From an uncultured Thiodictyon sp. (GTDB lineage Bacteria > Pseudomonadota > Gammaproteobacteria > Chromatiales > Chromatiaceae): a stretch of DNA of 39,819 nucleotides. The notes under the pieces were generated by a model that was given only the letters and a program-made list of their open reading frames with translations, was not told where the DNA came from and made no database searches. Position 1 is the first letter of the stretch. Every line of letters begins with the position of its first letter. The stretch covers positions 1 through 39,819 of the forward strand of contig NZ_CAIKKU010000882.1 of the NCBI RefSeq assembly GCF_903828115.1, in the 5' to 3' direction. The position numbers were made by a program, and so were the translations under genes. Shown here one piece after another: positions 1 through 9,401 of this stretch.

Positions 1-383
1 CATGGGAGGCCTCCGAATCGGTGCTGTGCAACTCATGCTGATTGGACACCGGGCAGTGCCGAATCGTTGCCGTCGAGGCGCCGGCTGACGGGATCGGGGC
101 GGCGCCGAGGCCGGGGCGGATTCGCCACCAGTGTCAACGTTCGGAACGGGGCGAATGCCCCGTCCCGCCGGGATATAGGCAAAGTAGCGTTGTCCAATGC
201 CGAATGACTGTTGCATCACCAGGCCCGGCGGGAGTACCGTTGCGCCGTTCGGATTCCCGCTGCCCACGCCCCGGCCTGGGGGCCAGGGTCCGAGACCTCG
301 GCCCGGCGTCTTTACCACCGCGCCGGGCCCGGCCCTCGGTGCGGGTTTGGGCGTCCCGTTGACCACTAATTCTGGAGGGGAAC
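1..383. other. 5' edge region without a recognisable gene
   Basis: GC-rich stretch before the first gene. The open frames here are short and their translations are rich in Arg, Pro and Gly without family motifs, as expected for frame shadows. A purine-rich ribosome-binding site (GGAGGGG, 374-380) ends the stretch just before the GTG start at 384. I see no RNA gene and no clear promoter. Confidence 0.5.
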
Positions 384-1607
384 GTGAACAGAAAGCCGAT
401 ATTCGATGCGGTCAGGGTATTGTTGGGCAGGAGCTTTGAACCGGCGGAGGTCGAGGCTCTCGACCGGGCCTGCGACCGCGCCGAAGCGGCCGTCGCGCCC
501 GCCGAACCATCGGTGCCGAAGCCCGTCGCCAAACCACCGCAGGGTTCCGCCAGCGGGTCGTCGGCGCACCGGCTGGGGGCCCTGTCGGAGGAGTTTGAAA
601 GCGGCGGCCGGGGACCTGGAACCGTCTCCGGAGGCCAGAACGATCCGGGTGGCGTGTCTTACGGCGTCTATCAGTTGGCCAGCAAGGCCGGCACCGCCGC
701 TGCCTTCGTCAAGGCCGAGGGCAAGCCCTGGGCCACCGAGTTTGGCGCACACAAGCCCGGTACGCCGGGCTTCTCGACCGCCTGGAAGGCCATCGCCGCC
801 CGCGAGCCCGACCGGTTCCGCGATGCCCAGCATGCGTTCATCGAACGTACCCATTACCGGCGGGTGGTCGCCGCGGTGGCCGACCGCAAGGGGTTGGACC
901 TCGATGGGCGACACGCTGCGGTGCGCGATGCGGTCTGGTCGGTGGCGGTTCAGCACGGGGGCGCCGCGAACATCCTGATCGACGCGATCGATGCGATGGA
1001 TCGCGACCTTGCGCGGGGCGCCGCAGGCTATGACCGCAAGCTTATCAAAGAAATCTACCAGGCGCGTACCGCCTACGTACTGGCGGTGGCGAAGAACAAG
1101 AACTCCCAGGGCGAGCGCGACCAACTGATCTCCATCACCAAGAATCGCTACCCCAAGGAACTCGCCAAGGCGCTCGCGATGTACGACGGCGCACCGGCGT
1201 CCAAGCCCGCCTCCGCGCCGGGGGCCGCGGCGGAGCCGTCCGGCGTAGTCATCGACGGCAATGCCGTGGCGGCAGCTCACGGGGTGGATGTGAAGAGTGG
1301 CTCGGTCAAGATCGGCAAACTGCATCCCAAAATGGAGGCCGTGATCATCGCCGTGGCCGACGCGGTCCAGGAACTGGGCCTGCCCAAGGCGGTCATCACT
1401 TCCGGCAACGACAGCAACCATATGCAGGGGTCGGCGCATTTCAAGAATCGGGCGCTCGACTTCCGCGGCAACAACATCAAGGTCGCGGTGGGACAGACCT
1501 TCCGCGACAACGTGGCACAGCGGTTGGGCCCGGACTACGACGTGATCTTCGAGGTCTTCATGAACGCGGCGAACAACCATCTGCATGTGGAATATGACCC
1601 GTCGTAA
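384..1607 (+). CDS. Two-domain peptidoglycan hydrolase (VgrG-associated lysozyme-like domain plus M15-like peptidase domain)
   Basis: The 407-residue product has three parts. Residues 1-45 are a short helical segment (starts MNRKPIFDAVRVLLGR) of the kind found at the start of phage or secretion-associated endolysins. Residues about 65-275 resemble the lysozyme-like domain annotated in VgrG-related proteins (key stretches LSEEFESGGRGPG, GVSYGVYQLAS, WSVAVQHGGA). Residues about 310-407 resemble an M15/VanY-like peptidase, with HFKNRALDFR and a terminal HLHVEYDP supplying likely zinc-ligand His and Asp. A low-complexity Ala/Pro linker joins the domains. There is no signal peptide, so delivery would need a holin, a type VI machine or lysis. 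The GTG start is set by GGAGGGG four bases upstream. The 3' end overlaps the next gene, a lipoprotein, suggesting coupled expression. Substrate specificity is inferred from family resemblance only. Confidence 0.7.
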   Translation: MNRKPIFDAVRVLLGRSFEPAEVEALDRACDRAEAAVAPAEPSVPKPVAKPPQGSASGSSAHRLGALSEEFESGGRGPGTVSGGQNDPGGVSYGVYQLASKAGTAAAFVKAEGKPWATEFGAHKPGTPGFSTAWKAIAAREPDRFRDAQHAFIERTHYRRVVAAVADRKGLDLDGRHAAVRDAVWSVAVQHGGAANILIDAIDAMDRDLARGAAGYDRKLIKEIYQARTAYVLAVAKNKNSQGERDQLISITKNRYPKELAKALAMYDGAPASKPASAPGAAAEPSGVVIDGNAVAAAHGVDVKSGSVKIGKLHPKMEAVIIAVADAVQELGLPKAVITSGNDSNHMQGSAHFKNRALDFRGNNIKVAVGQTFRDNVAQRLGPDYDVIFEVFMNAANNHLHVEYDPS

Positions 1608-2085
1608 AGAGCCCTTGGCCTTGATCTGCCTCGCCGCGGCGCTGTCGGCGGCCTGTGGCCGACCGGCTGGGCCGGGGGCCGATCAGGCCGCGGCAGACCC
1701 GCCGACCAGCCAGGTGGTAGCGGGTGCTTGGTCGTCCGGCCGCATCGACCCGAAACCCGAGTCCGCCACGGGCTCTGCGATTCTGGACCGGCAGGACAGC
1801 CCGGTGAACGGCGAGCCGGCCTGCGCGCTGACGGTGCGCTACGCCGGCTCCCTCGAGCAGCCGGTGACCTGGCGTGGAGAGCCCTGCGGGGTCCTGACCC
1901 TGCGCTTCGTGAACCTCGTGGACCTGAACGCTCTCGGCCAGGCGGACAAGCTCGAGGTCGAGGCGCGCGATGATATCGCGGGCTGCCCCGACGGGCGGGT
2001 GCTCTACATCGAAGGCGCGGCCGCCTCTGCGGTCTTCCCGCAGGACAGCATGCAGCAGATCTACCGGGTGCCGCTGGCCGACTGA
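1594..2085 (+). CDS. Small lipoprotein, possible immunity partner of the upstream hydrolase
   Basis: The product is about 163 residues. It begins MTRRKEPLALICLAAALSAAC, a lipoprotein signal with the lipobox ending at Cys21, so it is predicted to be anchored in a membrane facing the periplasm. The mature part carries several Cys residues (EPAC, EPCG, AGCPDG) and ends VPLAD; I do not recognise a named domain. The ATG at 1594 lies inside the end of the hydrolase gene (stop 1605-1607), an overlap of 14 bases; another ATG at 1585 would add three residues. The tight overlap with a cell-wall hydrolase suggests a linked role, either protecting the producer or accompanying the enzyme. Lipoprotein nature is seen directly; the immunity role is inference. 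Confidence 0.6.
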   Translation: MTRRKEPLALICLAAALSAACGRPAGPGADQAAADPPTSQVVAGAWSSGRIDPKPESATGSAILDRQDSPVNGEPACALTVRYAGSLEQPVTWRGEPCGVLTLRFVNLVDLNALGQADKLEVEARDDIAGCPDGRVLYIEGAAASAVFPQDSMQQIYRVPLAD

Positions 2086-2217
2086 GACCGGATGATTTGC
2101 GATGACGGGGCAGTAACCGCCCTGAAGGAGGAGTTGTTCGTCACGCCGCACCTCGAGACGGCTGCGCCAAACGGATAGACAGGCCAACGGTGCCGGGCTA
2201 AGTTGACCGTCACACCG

Positions 2218-2231
2218 GGCCGACATCGGCC
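2218..2231. promoter_or_regulatory. Short perfect palindrome before the sulfatase gene
   Basis: Six-base arms GGCCGA and TCGGCC flank two bases, 30 nt upstream of the sulfatase start codon. It could be an operator or a 5'-leader hairpin. In DNA this GC-rich such a short palindrome may be chance. Confidence 0.2.
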
Positions 2232-2260
2232 AACCCCCAGTTGCCGGAGATGCGAGCGCG

Positions 2261-4630
2261 ATGAAGATCAAGACCCTGTTGCTGGCGGTCCTGTGCGGCC
2301 TCGTGCCCCCTGCGAGCCAGGCGGCAACCCCGACCGCGACCCCGGACGACGGCTCGGTGCTGCCCTTCCCGCCGACCCCTTCGGCGAGCGTCGCCGCCCC
2401 GACCCTCCAGGAATCGACGATGGTCCGCCGGGCGGCGCCGAACCACCTGCCCGCGGATGCGCCCAATATCCTTATCATCCTGCTCGATGACGTGGGTTTC
2501 GGCCTGCCTGATACCTACGGCGGCCCCATCCATACGCCGACCCTCTCGCGCATCGCCAATGCGGGTATCAGCTACAACGCCTTCCATACCACCGCGATCT
2601 GCTCACCGACCCGGGCGGCGCTGCTGACCGGGCGCAACCACCAGCGGGTGGGCTCGGGGACCATTGCCGAACGCGCGGTGGATTGGGACGGCTATACGGG
2701 CGAGATCCCGCGGACCTCGGCCACGCTCGCCAAGGTGCTCGGCGACTATGGCTATGCGACCGCCGCCTTCGGCAAGTGGCACAACACCCCCGCCACCCAG
2801 ACCACGGCCATGGGTCCCTTCACCCTCTGGCCGACCGGCGAGGGGATCGGCTTCGGCTATTTCTATGGCTTCCTGGCCGGCGAGACCTCCCAATGGGAGC
2901 CGCGGCTGGTCGAGAACTTCAATACGGTCGAGCCGCCCCACGACCCGAGATATCACCTGAGCGAAGACCTGGCCGAGCAGACGATCAAATGGCTTCGCAA
3001 GCACCGCGCCTTTGCCCCCGACAAGCCGTTCTTTGTGTATTGGGCGCCCGGTGCCGGACACGGCCCGCACCATATCTTCAAAGAGTGGGCGGACAAGTAT
3101 AAGGGCCACTTCGACACCGGCTGGGATGAACTGCGCGAGCGGACCTTCGCGCAACAAAAGGCGCTGGGCTGGATTCCCGCGGCAACGCAGCTCACGCCGC
3201 GGACGGATAGCATGGCGGCCTGGGCAGACATTCCAGAGTCCGAGCGTCCATTCCAGCGGCGATTGATGGAGGTATTCGCCGGGTTTGTGGAGCACGTCGA
3301 CACCCAGGCTGGCCGGGTCATCGACGAGTTGGAGCGCCTGGGCCTGCGTGACAATACTATCGTCTTCTATGTCTTCGGTGACAACGGAGCGAGCGCGGAG
3401 GGCCAGCAGGGGAGCATCAGCGAGCTGTTGGCGCAGAACCAGATCCCCAATACCATTGCACAGCAGCTCGCGGCCCTGGATCAACTCGGCGGCCTGGACG
3501 CACTGGGCGGCCCCAAGGTGGACAACATCTATCACGCCGGCTGGGCCTGGGCGGGCGATACGCCGTTTCAGTACACCAAGCTGATCGCCTCGCACTTCGG
3601 CGGCACCCGCAATCCACTGGCCGTCTCCTGGCCGGCGCGCATCCAGCCCGATCGGACGCCGCGCCCGCAATTCCACCACGTCAATGACATAGTGCCGACG
3701 ATCTATGACCTCCTGCAGATAGTGCCGCCGCGGGTAGTGGCCGGCTTCACGCAGGACCCGATCGACGGTACCAGCATGGTCTACACCTTCGCCGATCCCC
3801 AGGCCCCCGGCCGCAAGCTCACCCAGTATTTCGACAACAACGGCAGCCGCGGCCTTTATCAGGACGGCTGGTTTGCCTGTACCTTTGGTCCGCTGACCCC
3901 CTGGCTCACCCTCAGTCCGGGGCTTGCGACCTGGGATGCGAACCAGGATCGCTGGGAGCTTTACAACCTCAAGACCGACTTCTCACAGGCCGCGAACCTG
4001 GCCGCGCAGGAGCCCGAGCGGCTGGGGGAGATGAAGGCGCTGTTCCTTGAGCAAGCGCGCGAGAACAAGGTATTTCCCATCGGCGCCGGCATCTGGTTGC
4101 GCCTGCATCCCGAGGACCGCATCACGACGCCCTATACCAGTTGGCAATTCGACGCGACCACGACGCGCATGCCGGAATTCACGGCGCCGGGCCTCGGCCG
4201 TGAGAGTAATCAGGTCAGCATCGAGGCCGTGCTGGGGCCGAACGCAACGGGTGTACTCTATGCCCTTGGCGGCGCCTCCGGCGGCTTGACGCTCTATATG
4301 GACCAGGGCCATTTGGTCTATGAGTACAACATGATGATCATCGAGCGCTATACGGCGCGTTCGGCGCAGAAGTTGTTGGCCGGCAGACACCGGATCGACG
4401 TGGACACGACGATTGCCAAGCCCGGCGCCCCGGCGGAGGTGGTACTCAGCGTCGATGGCCGGGAGGTCGGTCGTACCACGGTCAAGCGCACAGTCCCGGC
4501 CGCCTTCACGGCGAGCGAAACCTTCGATGTGGGTACTGATCTGGGTTCACCGGTTTCGCTCGATTATTTCGATCGACGGCCCTTCGCCTTCGACGGGACC
4601 ATCGACGCGGTCAAGGTCTCCCTGAAGTAG
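2261..4630 (+). CDS. Exported arylsulfatase (sulfatase family, Cys-type formylglycine)
   Basis: The 789-residue enzyme hydrolyses a sulfate ester; the natural substrate cannot be read from sequence. Residues 1-21 form a signal peptide (MKIKTLLLAVLCGLVPPASQA). Metal-binding DDVGFG is at about 76-81. The sulfatase signature CSPTR at 114-118 has Cys114, the residue converted to formylglycine in this family. Further hallmarks follow: GKWH at about residue 171, FGDNGAS and ASHFGGTRN. After the catalytic domain comes a beta-rich C-terminal region (about 640-789) as in full-length arylsulfatases of around 780 residues, so the gene looks intact. Maturation needs a formylglycine-generating enzyme or anSME, neither of which is in this window. 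GGAG sits 10-15 bases before the ATG. The gene converges with the CYTH-CHAD gene, the two 3' ends overlapping by 20 bases. Confidence 0.88.
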   Translation: MKIKTLLLAVLCGLVPPASQAATPTATPDDGSVLPFPPTPSASVAAPTLQESTMVRRAAPNHLPADAPNILIILLDDVGFGLPDTYGGPIHTPTLSRIANAGISYNAFHTTAICSPTRAALLTGRNHQRVGSGTIAERAVDWDGYTGEIPRTSATLAKVLGDYGYATAAFGKWHNTPATQTTAMGPFTLWPTGEGIGFGYFYGFLAGETSQWEPRLVENFNTVEPPHDPRYHLSEDLAEQTIKWLRKHRAFAPDKPFFVYWAPGAGHGPHHIFKEWADKYKGHFDTGWDELRERTFAQQKALGWIPAATQLTPRTDSMAAWADIPESERPFQRRLMEVFAGFVEHVDTQAGRVIDELERLGLRDNTIVFYVFGDNGASAEGQQGSISELLAQNQIPNTIAQQLAALDQLGGLDALGGPKVDNIYHAGWAWAGDTPFQYTKLIASHFGGTRNPLAVSWPARIQPDRTPRPQFHHVNDIVPTIYDLLQIVPPRVVAGFTQDPIDGTSMVYTFADPQAPGRKLTQYFDNNGSRGLYQDGWFACTFGPLTPWLTLSPGLATWDANQDRWELYNLKTDFSQAANLAAQEPERLGEMKALFLEQARENKVFPIGAGIWLRLHPEDRITTPYTSWQFDATTTRMPEFTAPGLGRESNQVSIEAVLGPNATGVLYALGGASGGLTLYMDQGHLVYEYNMMIIERYTARSAQKLLAGRHRIDVDTTIAKPGAPAEVVLSVDGREVGRTTVKRTVPAAFTASETFDVGTDLGSPVSLDYFDRRPFAFDGTIDAVKVSLK

Positions 4631-5444
4631 CGACAGTCGCTTCACCGTCCGCCGGGGCGGGGTTGAACAGGCGCTCGCGGCGCGGCCGCCGTTGTCCGTC
4701 CAGGAAGGCGTCGAAGACCTGGTCGAACTCACCGCGGGCCTGCTGCTGGCGGCTCAACAGGTTGCCGACGACCGCGCCCACCGCGAGCAGGGTGTTGCTC
4801 GCGGCCTGGTCCTCGTCACTCATGCGCTGCGCCAGGTCACGCAGGTGGGCGGCCTGCACCGCCCGGTCCTGAAAGCCGCCCAGGTTGTCGAGCAGGACCT
4901 TCAGTTGCTCGATCATGGTGCGCAGGGGTTCCAGGTCCGGGCGCAGGGCCGGGGGTAGCGCCCCTTGATAGGCGTCGAATTCGAGCAGGTAGACATCCAG
5001 GTCGCCGTCGCCGCCGCGCGGGTCATGGAAGCGCGATTGCGCGAGTCGCCGCCGCGCGACCGTCTGGTGGTCCGCGTCCTTTACCAGGAGGCGGTGCGTT
5101 CGGGTGTCGATGCGCATCACGGGTAGCAGGCGGCGGTGCTGCGCGGTCCGCAGCAGCCGCTTGCGCACGGGTCCGGGCGGCAGGTCGGCCGCAAAGGCCG
5201 GCGCGGTGGGCGCGCGCTGCGCGAGGTCCCCACCCGGTGCGGTAAGACCGTTCCAGATCAGCCGCGAGTGGGGCGGGGTGTGGCTCCATTGCAGGGTCGC
5301 GTCGGCGCGGTACACTGCCCAGTCGAAGGTGTCGATGAAGGTCCGGCGCAGGTCCAGGGCCGGCCCCGCTACGAGGTGCCAACGGCCCTCCGCCAGGGAG
5401 CGCAGGGCGATGATTCGGGCCGGATCGGTAACCAGATAATCCAA
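4611..5444 (-). CDS. CYTH-CHAD protein with shortened CHAD domain
   Basis: The 277-residue product combines two domains that often occur fused and are linked to polyphosphate or triphosphate binding. The N-terminal 150 residues look like a CYTH domain (strand-rich, LRRTFIDTFDWAVYRAD, later MRIDTRTHRLLVKD). The C-terminal part (about 170-265) matches only the second half of CHAD: EQLKVLLDNLGGFQDRAVQA followed by HLRDLAQRM. The first half of CHAD, normally carrying the conserved His/Arg helices, is missing, so about 150-200 residues seem to have been lost in frame between residues 150 and 175. The frame starts with TTG at 5444 (MDYLVTDPARI); no convincing ribosome-binding site or ATG supports it. 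It may be a decaying gene. Confidence 0.6.
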   Translation of the reverse strand: MDYLVTDPARIIALRSLAEGRWHLVAGPALDLRRTFIDTFDWAVYRADATLQWSHTPPHSRLIWNGLTAPGGDLAQRAPTAPAFAADLPPGPVRKRLLRTAQHRRLLPVMRIDTRTHRLLVKDADHQTVARRRLAQSRFHDPRGGDGDLDVYLLEFDAYQGALPPALRPDLEPLRTMIEQLKVLLDNLGGFQDRAVQAAHLRDLAQRMSDEDQAASNTLLAVGAVVGNLLSRQQQARGEFDQVFDAFLDGQRRPRRERLFNPAPADGEATVATSGRP

Positions 5445-5862
5445 GGTGGCGGTGCTCTTAAGCGCCTGCGGTTGCCCCGCGGTCGCGGGGGGCTTTGCGG
5501 TGGCCCTGCGTTCGTGCGGGGTCAGGGTGCCTCAGTCAGGGGCGCGGCGCCCATGGCGAACCGCTGGGCGTGCCGGTGCGGCCTGGCTGTCGCGGGCGGC
5601 ATTATTACAAAAGCGCGGCGGCGGAGTAACCGCTGGCGAGGCGCATCGTCTTGTTGGTACTCTCCATCGCCTGTCTGCGTACCTTGTCTGCGGGCCTCGG
5701 GTTTGATCTGCCGCCTGGCCCGCGGCGCGACCGGCGGCACGGCACGGCCCGGCGCGGTATCCCTGCGGTCGGGCTGAACCTGTCGGCGGGGTTGTGTTCT
5801 AACGCCGCCGTAGCCGTGGGCACGGCACGGGCTGGGCCGAGCGCCGCACCGGGGTGGTCAGG
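5445..5862. other. Intergenic region without recognisable gene
   Basis: About 400 bases between the divergent CYTH-CHAD and prkA genes. A GC-rich perfect hairpin lies at 5475-5490 (CCCCGCG / CGCGGGG around GT). Open frames crossing the region, including a frame running into prkA from 5854, show no family motifs and are treated as chance. Confidence 0.5.
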
Positions 5863-5881
5863 CGCACGCACCTGGCGTGCG
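5863..5881. promoter_or_regulatory. Perfect dyad upstream of the sigma-54 promoter, candidate activator site
   Basis: Seven-base arms CGCACGC and GCGTGCG are separated by five bases, centred about 77 bp upstream of the -24 element. The spacing and form recall enhancer sites of sigma-54 activators such as NtrC (consensus TGCAC-N7-GTGCA), but the match is only partial. Function is inferred from position. Confidence 0.35.
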
Positions 5882-5947
5882 GCCCGGCGGCAGTGCGTCC
5901 CGCTGGTGGTCCGCGTCCCGGCTTGGTCGGAGCGGCCCCTGACGTTC

Positions 5948-5963
5948 TGGCGTGGTTATTGCT
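5948..5963 (+). promoter_or_regulatory. Sigma-54 (-24/-12) promoter for the prkA operon
   Basis: TGGCGTG, four bases, then TTGCT. The invariant GG (5949-5950) and GC (5961-5962) are separated by exactly ten bases, as required for RpoN promoters, and the flanks match the consensus TGGCACG-N4-TTGCT at all but one or two positions. The predicted transcript starts near 5974, about 108 bases before the prkA ATG. In E. coli the orthologous yeaGH operon responds to nitrogen starvation through NtrC and sigma-54, which supports the assignment. Confidence 0.65.
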
Positions 5964-6081
5964 TATTTTCCGGCAAGCCTTGTCTTTTCGCGGTGTGCCC
6001 CGAACAATTGAACAATCATGCCCCCGGTTGTCGGTGCGCCGGCCCGGCGGGCGAGAGCAGCTTTCGAGCGAGGTTAAGCGT

Positions 6082-8004
6082 ATGTCGATCTTCGAGCGTT
6101 ACCAGGCCCGGTACGAGGCGTCCCGCGAGGAGGTCATGAGCCTGGACGACTATCTGCACCTGTGCAAATCCGACCGCAGTGCCTATGCCGGGGCGGCGGA
6201 GCGGTTGCTGCTGGCCATCGGTGAGCCGCGCCTGGTGGATACGCGCGACGACCCGCGTTTGAGCCGCATCTTTCAGAACAAGGTGCTGCGGCGCTATCCG
6301 GCCTTTCCGGAGTTCTATGGGATGGAGGAGTCCATCGAGCAGCTCGTCTCCTATCTGCGGCATTCGGCCCAGGGCCTGGAAGAAAAGAAACAGATCCTGT
6401 ACCTGCTCGGTCCGGTGGGCGGCGGCAAGTCATCGCTGGCGGAGAAGCTAAAGGAGTTGATGCAGGAGGTGCCCTTCTATGCCATCCAGGGCTCCCCGGT
6501 GTTTGAGTCGCCGTTGGGCCTGTTTTCGGCGGAAGAGGACGGCCCGATCCTGGAAGAGGACTACGGTATCCCCGCCCGCTATGTGCGCGGCATCATGTCC
6601 CCGTGGGCGGTGAAGCGTCTCCAGGAATACAAGGGTGATATCACCCAGTTCAAGGTGGTCAAGCTCTACCCCTCGATCCTGGAGCAGGTCGCCATCGCTA
6701 AGACTGAGCCGGGCGACGAGAACAACCAGGACATCTCATCCTTGGTGGGCAAGGTCGATATCCGTCAGTTGGAGCGCTTCGCCCAACACGACGCGGATGC
6801 CTACAGCTATTCCGGCGCCCTGTGCCGTTCCAACCAGGGCATCATGGAATTCGTCGAGATGTTCAAGGCGCCGATCAAGGTGCTGCACCCCTTACTGACC
6901 GCCACCCAGGAGGGAAATTACAACGGCACCGAGGGACTCTCGGCCCTGCCGTTTCAGGGCATCATCCTCGCCCATTCCAATGAATCGGAGTGGCAGACCT
7001 TCCGCAACAACAAGAACAACGAAGCCTTCCTCGACCGCGTCTTCATCGTCAAGGTGCCTTACTGCCTGCGGGTCAGCGATGAGGTGCAGATTTACGCCAA
7101 GCTGCTGCGCAACAGCTCGCTCGCCGCCGCCCCCTGCGCCCCCGGGACCCTGGAGATGATGGCCCAGTTCTCGGCGCTGACCCGCATCAAGGAGCCCGAG
7201 AATTCAAATATCTTCTCCAAGATGCGGGTCTATGACGGCGAGAACCTCAAGGACACCGATCCCAAGGCCAAATCGGTGCATGAGTATCGCGACTACGCGG
7301 GGGTGGACGAGGGCATGACCGGGATCTCGACCCGCTTCGCCTTCAAGATCCTGTCTCAGGTGTTCAACTTCGACCACACCGAGGTGGCGGCCAATCCGGT
7401 CCACCTGCTCTATGTGCTGGAGAAGCAGATCGCCCGCGAACAACTGCCCCCCGAAACCCAGGAGCGCTACTTCAGCTACCTCAAGCAGTATCTGGCGCCG
7501 CGCTACGCGGAATTCATCGGCAAGGAGTTGCAGACCGCCTACCTGGAGTCCTACGCCGAGTATGGTCAAAACATCTTCGACCGCTACGTGACCTATGCCG
7601 ACTACTGGATCCAGGATCAGGAATATCGTGATCCCGATACCGGCGAGATGATGAATCGCGGCGGCTTGAATGAAGAGTTGGAGAAGATCGAAAAGCCGGC
7701 CGGCATTTCCAACCCCAAGGACTTCCGCAACGAGATCGTCAACTTCGTGTTGCGGGCGCGCGCCAACAATGGTGGTGCCAATCCCCGCTGGACCAGCTAC
7801 GAAAAGCTGCGCGTGGTGATCGAAAAGAAGATGTTCTCCAATACCGAGGAACTGCTGCCGGTGATTTCCTTCAATGCCAAGGCCTCAGTGGACGACCAAA
7901 AGAAGCATGATCAGTTCGTCGACCGCATGACCGACAAGGGCTACACCGCCAAGCAGGTGCGTCTGCTGTCGGAGTGGTACCTGCGGGTGCGCAAGGCGCA
8001 ATAG
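6082..8004 (+). CDS. prkA: PrkA/YeaG serine protein kinase, AAA+ type
   Basis: A 640-residue product, close to E. coli YeaG (about 644). It starts [20 protein letters not shown], the usual N-terminus of this family; the open frame runs further upstream but that part lacks family features. The AAA-PrkA domain carries Walker A GPVGGGKS at residues 110-117, followed by the family's conserved stretches ([34 protein letters not shown]). The C-terminal PrkA domain ends [12 protein letters not shown]. Family members are stress- and starvation-induced Ser/Thr kinases or ATPases, cytosolic, usually co-operonic with yeaH and spoVR, as here. The -24/-12 element upstream implies RpoN control. The gene is intact with no odd features. 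Confidence 0.95.
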   Translation: MSIFERYQARYEASREEVMSLDDYLHLCKSDRSAYAGAAERLLLAIGEPRLVDTRDDPRLSRIFQNKVLRRYPAFPEFYGMEESIEQLVSYLRHSAQGLEEKKQILYLLGPVGGGKSSLAEKLKELMQEVPFYAIQGSPVFESPLGLFSAEEDGPILEEDYGIPARYVRGIMSPWAVKRLQEYKGDITQFKVVKLYPSILEQVAIAKTEPGDENNQDISSLVGKVDIRQLERFAQHDADAYSYSGALCRSNQGIMEFVEMFKAPIKVLHPLLTATQEGNYNGTEGLSALPFQGIILAHSNESEWQTFRNNKNNEAFLDRVFIVKVPYCLRVSDEVQIYAKLLRNSSLAAAPCAPGTLEMMAQFSALTRIKEPENSNIFSKMRVYDGENLKDTDPKAKSVHEYRDYAGVDEGMTGISTRFAFKILSQVFNFDHTEVAANPVHLLYVLEKQIAREQLPPETQERYFSYLKQYLAPRYAEFIGKELQTAYLESYAEYGQNIFDRYVTYADYWIQDQEYRDPDTGEMMNRGGLNEELEKIEKPAGISNPKDFRNEIVNFVLRARANNGGANPRWTSYEKLRVVIEKKMFSNTEELLPVISFNAKASVDDQKKHDQFVDRMTDKGYTAKQVRLLSEWYLRVRKAQ

Positions 8005-8129
8005 GTGCGGCGTGCTCGGCGGGCGGTCCGGGAGCGGCGCAGCCGGCGTCCCGGCCCCCGCCCCGCGCGGCGGTACGGATGACGCGCCCGACCTGGTCGG
8101 GCCAGCAGGTGTCGGAGCAGGATCACCCC

Positions 8130-9401
8130 ATGTCTCATTTCATCGACAGGCGTCTGAACGGCAAGAACAAGAGTGCGGTCAACCGCGCGCGCTTCATCAA
8201 GCGCTATAAGACGCAGCTCAAGCGCGCGGTGGCCGATGCGGTGAACAAGCGCAGCATCACCGATATCGACTCCGGTGAGCAGGTCGGGATCCCCTCGCGC
8301 GACATCTCCGAGCCGGTTTTCCACCACGGGTCCGGCGGTACCCGGGACATGGTCCACCCCGGTAACCGGGATTTCATGAGCGGGGATCAGATCGAGCGGC
8401 CGCCGGGCGGTGCCGGCGGCGGGTCCGGCCCGGGCAAGGCCGGGAAGGGCGGCAAGGGGGAGGATGAATTCATCTTCGACCTCTCCCGTGAGGAGTTCAT
8501 GGATCTGCTCTTCGACGACCTGGAACTACCCAATCTGGTGCGCAATCAGTTGCTGGGCAGCACCGAATTCAAGACCATCCGCGCCGGTTACCGCACCGAT
8601 GGGGCGCCCGCCAACATCGATGTGGTCCGCTCGCTGAAGGGCGCCATTGCGCGGCGCACGGCCTTGGGCGGTCCCTACCGCGCCCGCATCCGTGAGTTGG
8701 AAGAGGAACTGGCGTCGCTGCTCGCCGCGGGGGCGGCCTTGGATGACATTCGCGTCCTGGCTCTGCACGAGGAGATCGAGCGGCAGCGCGCGCGCATCGC
8801 GGCGCTGCCGTTCATCGATACCTTCGACTTGCGCTATCAGGGCTTCGTCAAGCAGCCCGAGCCGACCAGCAAGGCGGTGATGGTCTGTATCATGGACGTG
8901 TCCGGGTCCATGGACCAGGTGCGCAAAAACCTGGCCAAGCGGTTCTTCATCCTGTTGTACCTGTTCCTCAAGCGCAACTACGATCGCATCGAGGTGGTCT
9001 TCATCCGCCACCACACGGTGGCCCAGGAGGTCGACGAGCAGGAGTTTTTCTATTCCCGCGAGACCGGCGGCACCGTGGTCTCGAGCGCCCTCGAACTGAC
9101 CTATGAGGTGCTGCGCGAGCGTTATGATTCCAGCGTCTGGAATATCTATGCCGCCCAAGCCTCGGACGGCGACAACTGGGACTCGGACTCCGCGGTGTGC
9201 CGTGACCTGCTGGGCGCCAAACTGCTGCCGCTGATGCGCTACTTCGCCTATGTGGAGATCACCCCACGCCAGCACCAGAGCCTCTGGTATGCCTACCAGG
9301 AGGTGGCCGCGGCCCACCCGCATTTTGCGATGCGCGAGATCGCCGGGGCCGACGATATCTTCCCCGTGTTCCGGGATCTGTTCAAGAGGCAGGCGGCATG
9401 A
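8130..9401 (+). CDS. yeaH: YeaH/UPF0229 (DUF444) family protein
   Basis: A 423-residue product, like E. coli YeaH (427). It starts [20 protein letters not shown], with AGGA seven bases upstream, so the longer frame from 7974 is not used. Residues 91-111 form a Gly/Lys-rich linker. The C-terminal half is a von Willebrand A-like fold with a MIDAS motif D256-V-S258-G-S260 ([11 protein letters not shown]) and a later TGGT. The biochemical role is not established; the partner is presumed to be PrkA, whose gene lies 125 bases upstream. The stop codon overlaps the SpoVR start as ATGA, suggesting coupled translation. Confidence 0.93.
   Translation: MSHFIDRRLNGKNKSAVNRARFIKRYKTQLKRAVADAVNKRSITDIDSGEQVGIPSRDISEPVFHHGSGGTRDMVHPGNRDFMSGDQIERPPGGAGGGSGPGKAGKGGKGEDEFIFDLSREEFMDLLFDDLELPNLVRNQLLGSTEFKTIRAGYRTDGAPANIDVVRSLKGAIARRTALGGPYRARIRELEEELASLLAAGAALDDIRVLALHEEIERQRARIAALPFIDTFDLRYQGFVKQPEPTSKAVMVCIMDVSGSMDQVRKNLAKRFFILLYLFLKRNYDRIEVVFIRHHTVAQEVDEQEFFYSRETGGTVVSSALELTYEVLRERYDSSVWNIYAAQASDGDNWDSDSAVCRDLLGAKLLPLMRYFAYVEITPRQHQSLWYAYQEVAAAHPHFAMREIAGADDIFPVFRDLFKRQAA

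Noticed and set aside
366-1586. Long minus-strand open frame of 406 codons opposite the hydrolase gene
   Set aside because: It is the antisense of a gene with clear domains; its translation is rich in Arg, Gly and His without family motifs.
5854-6081. N-terminal extension of PrkA by 76 residues
   Set aside because: The extension overlaps the sigma-54 promoter and lacks family features; the ATG at 6082 matches the conserved N-terminus.
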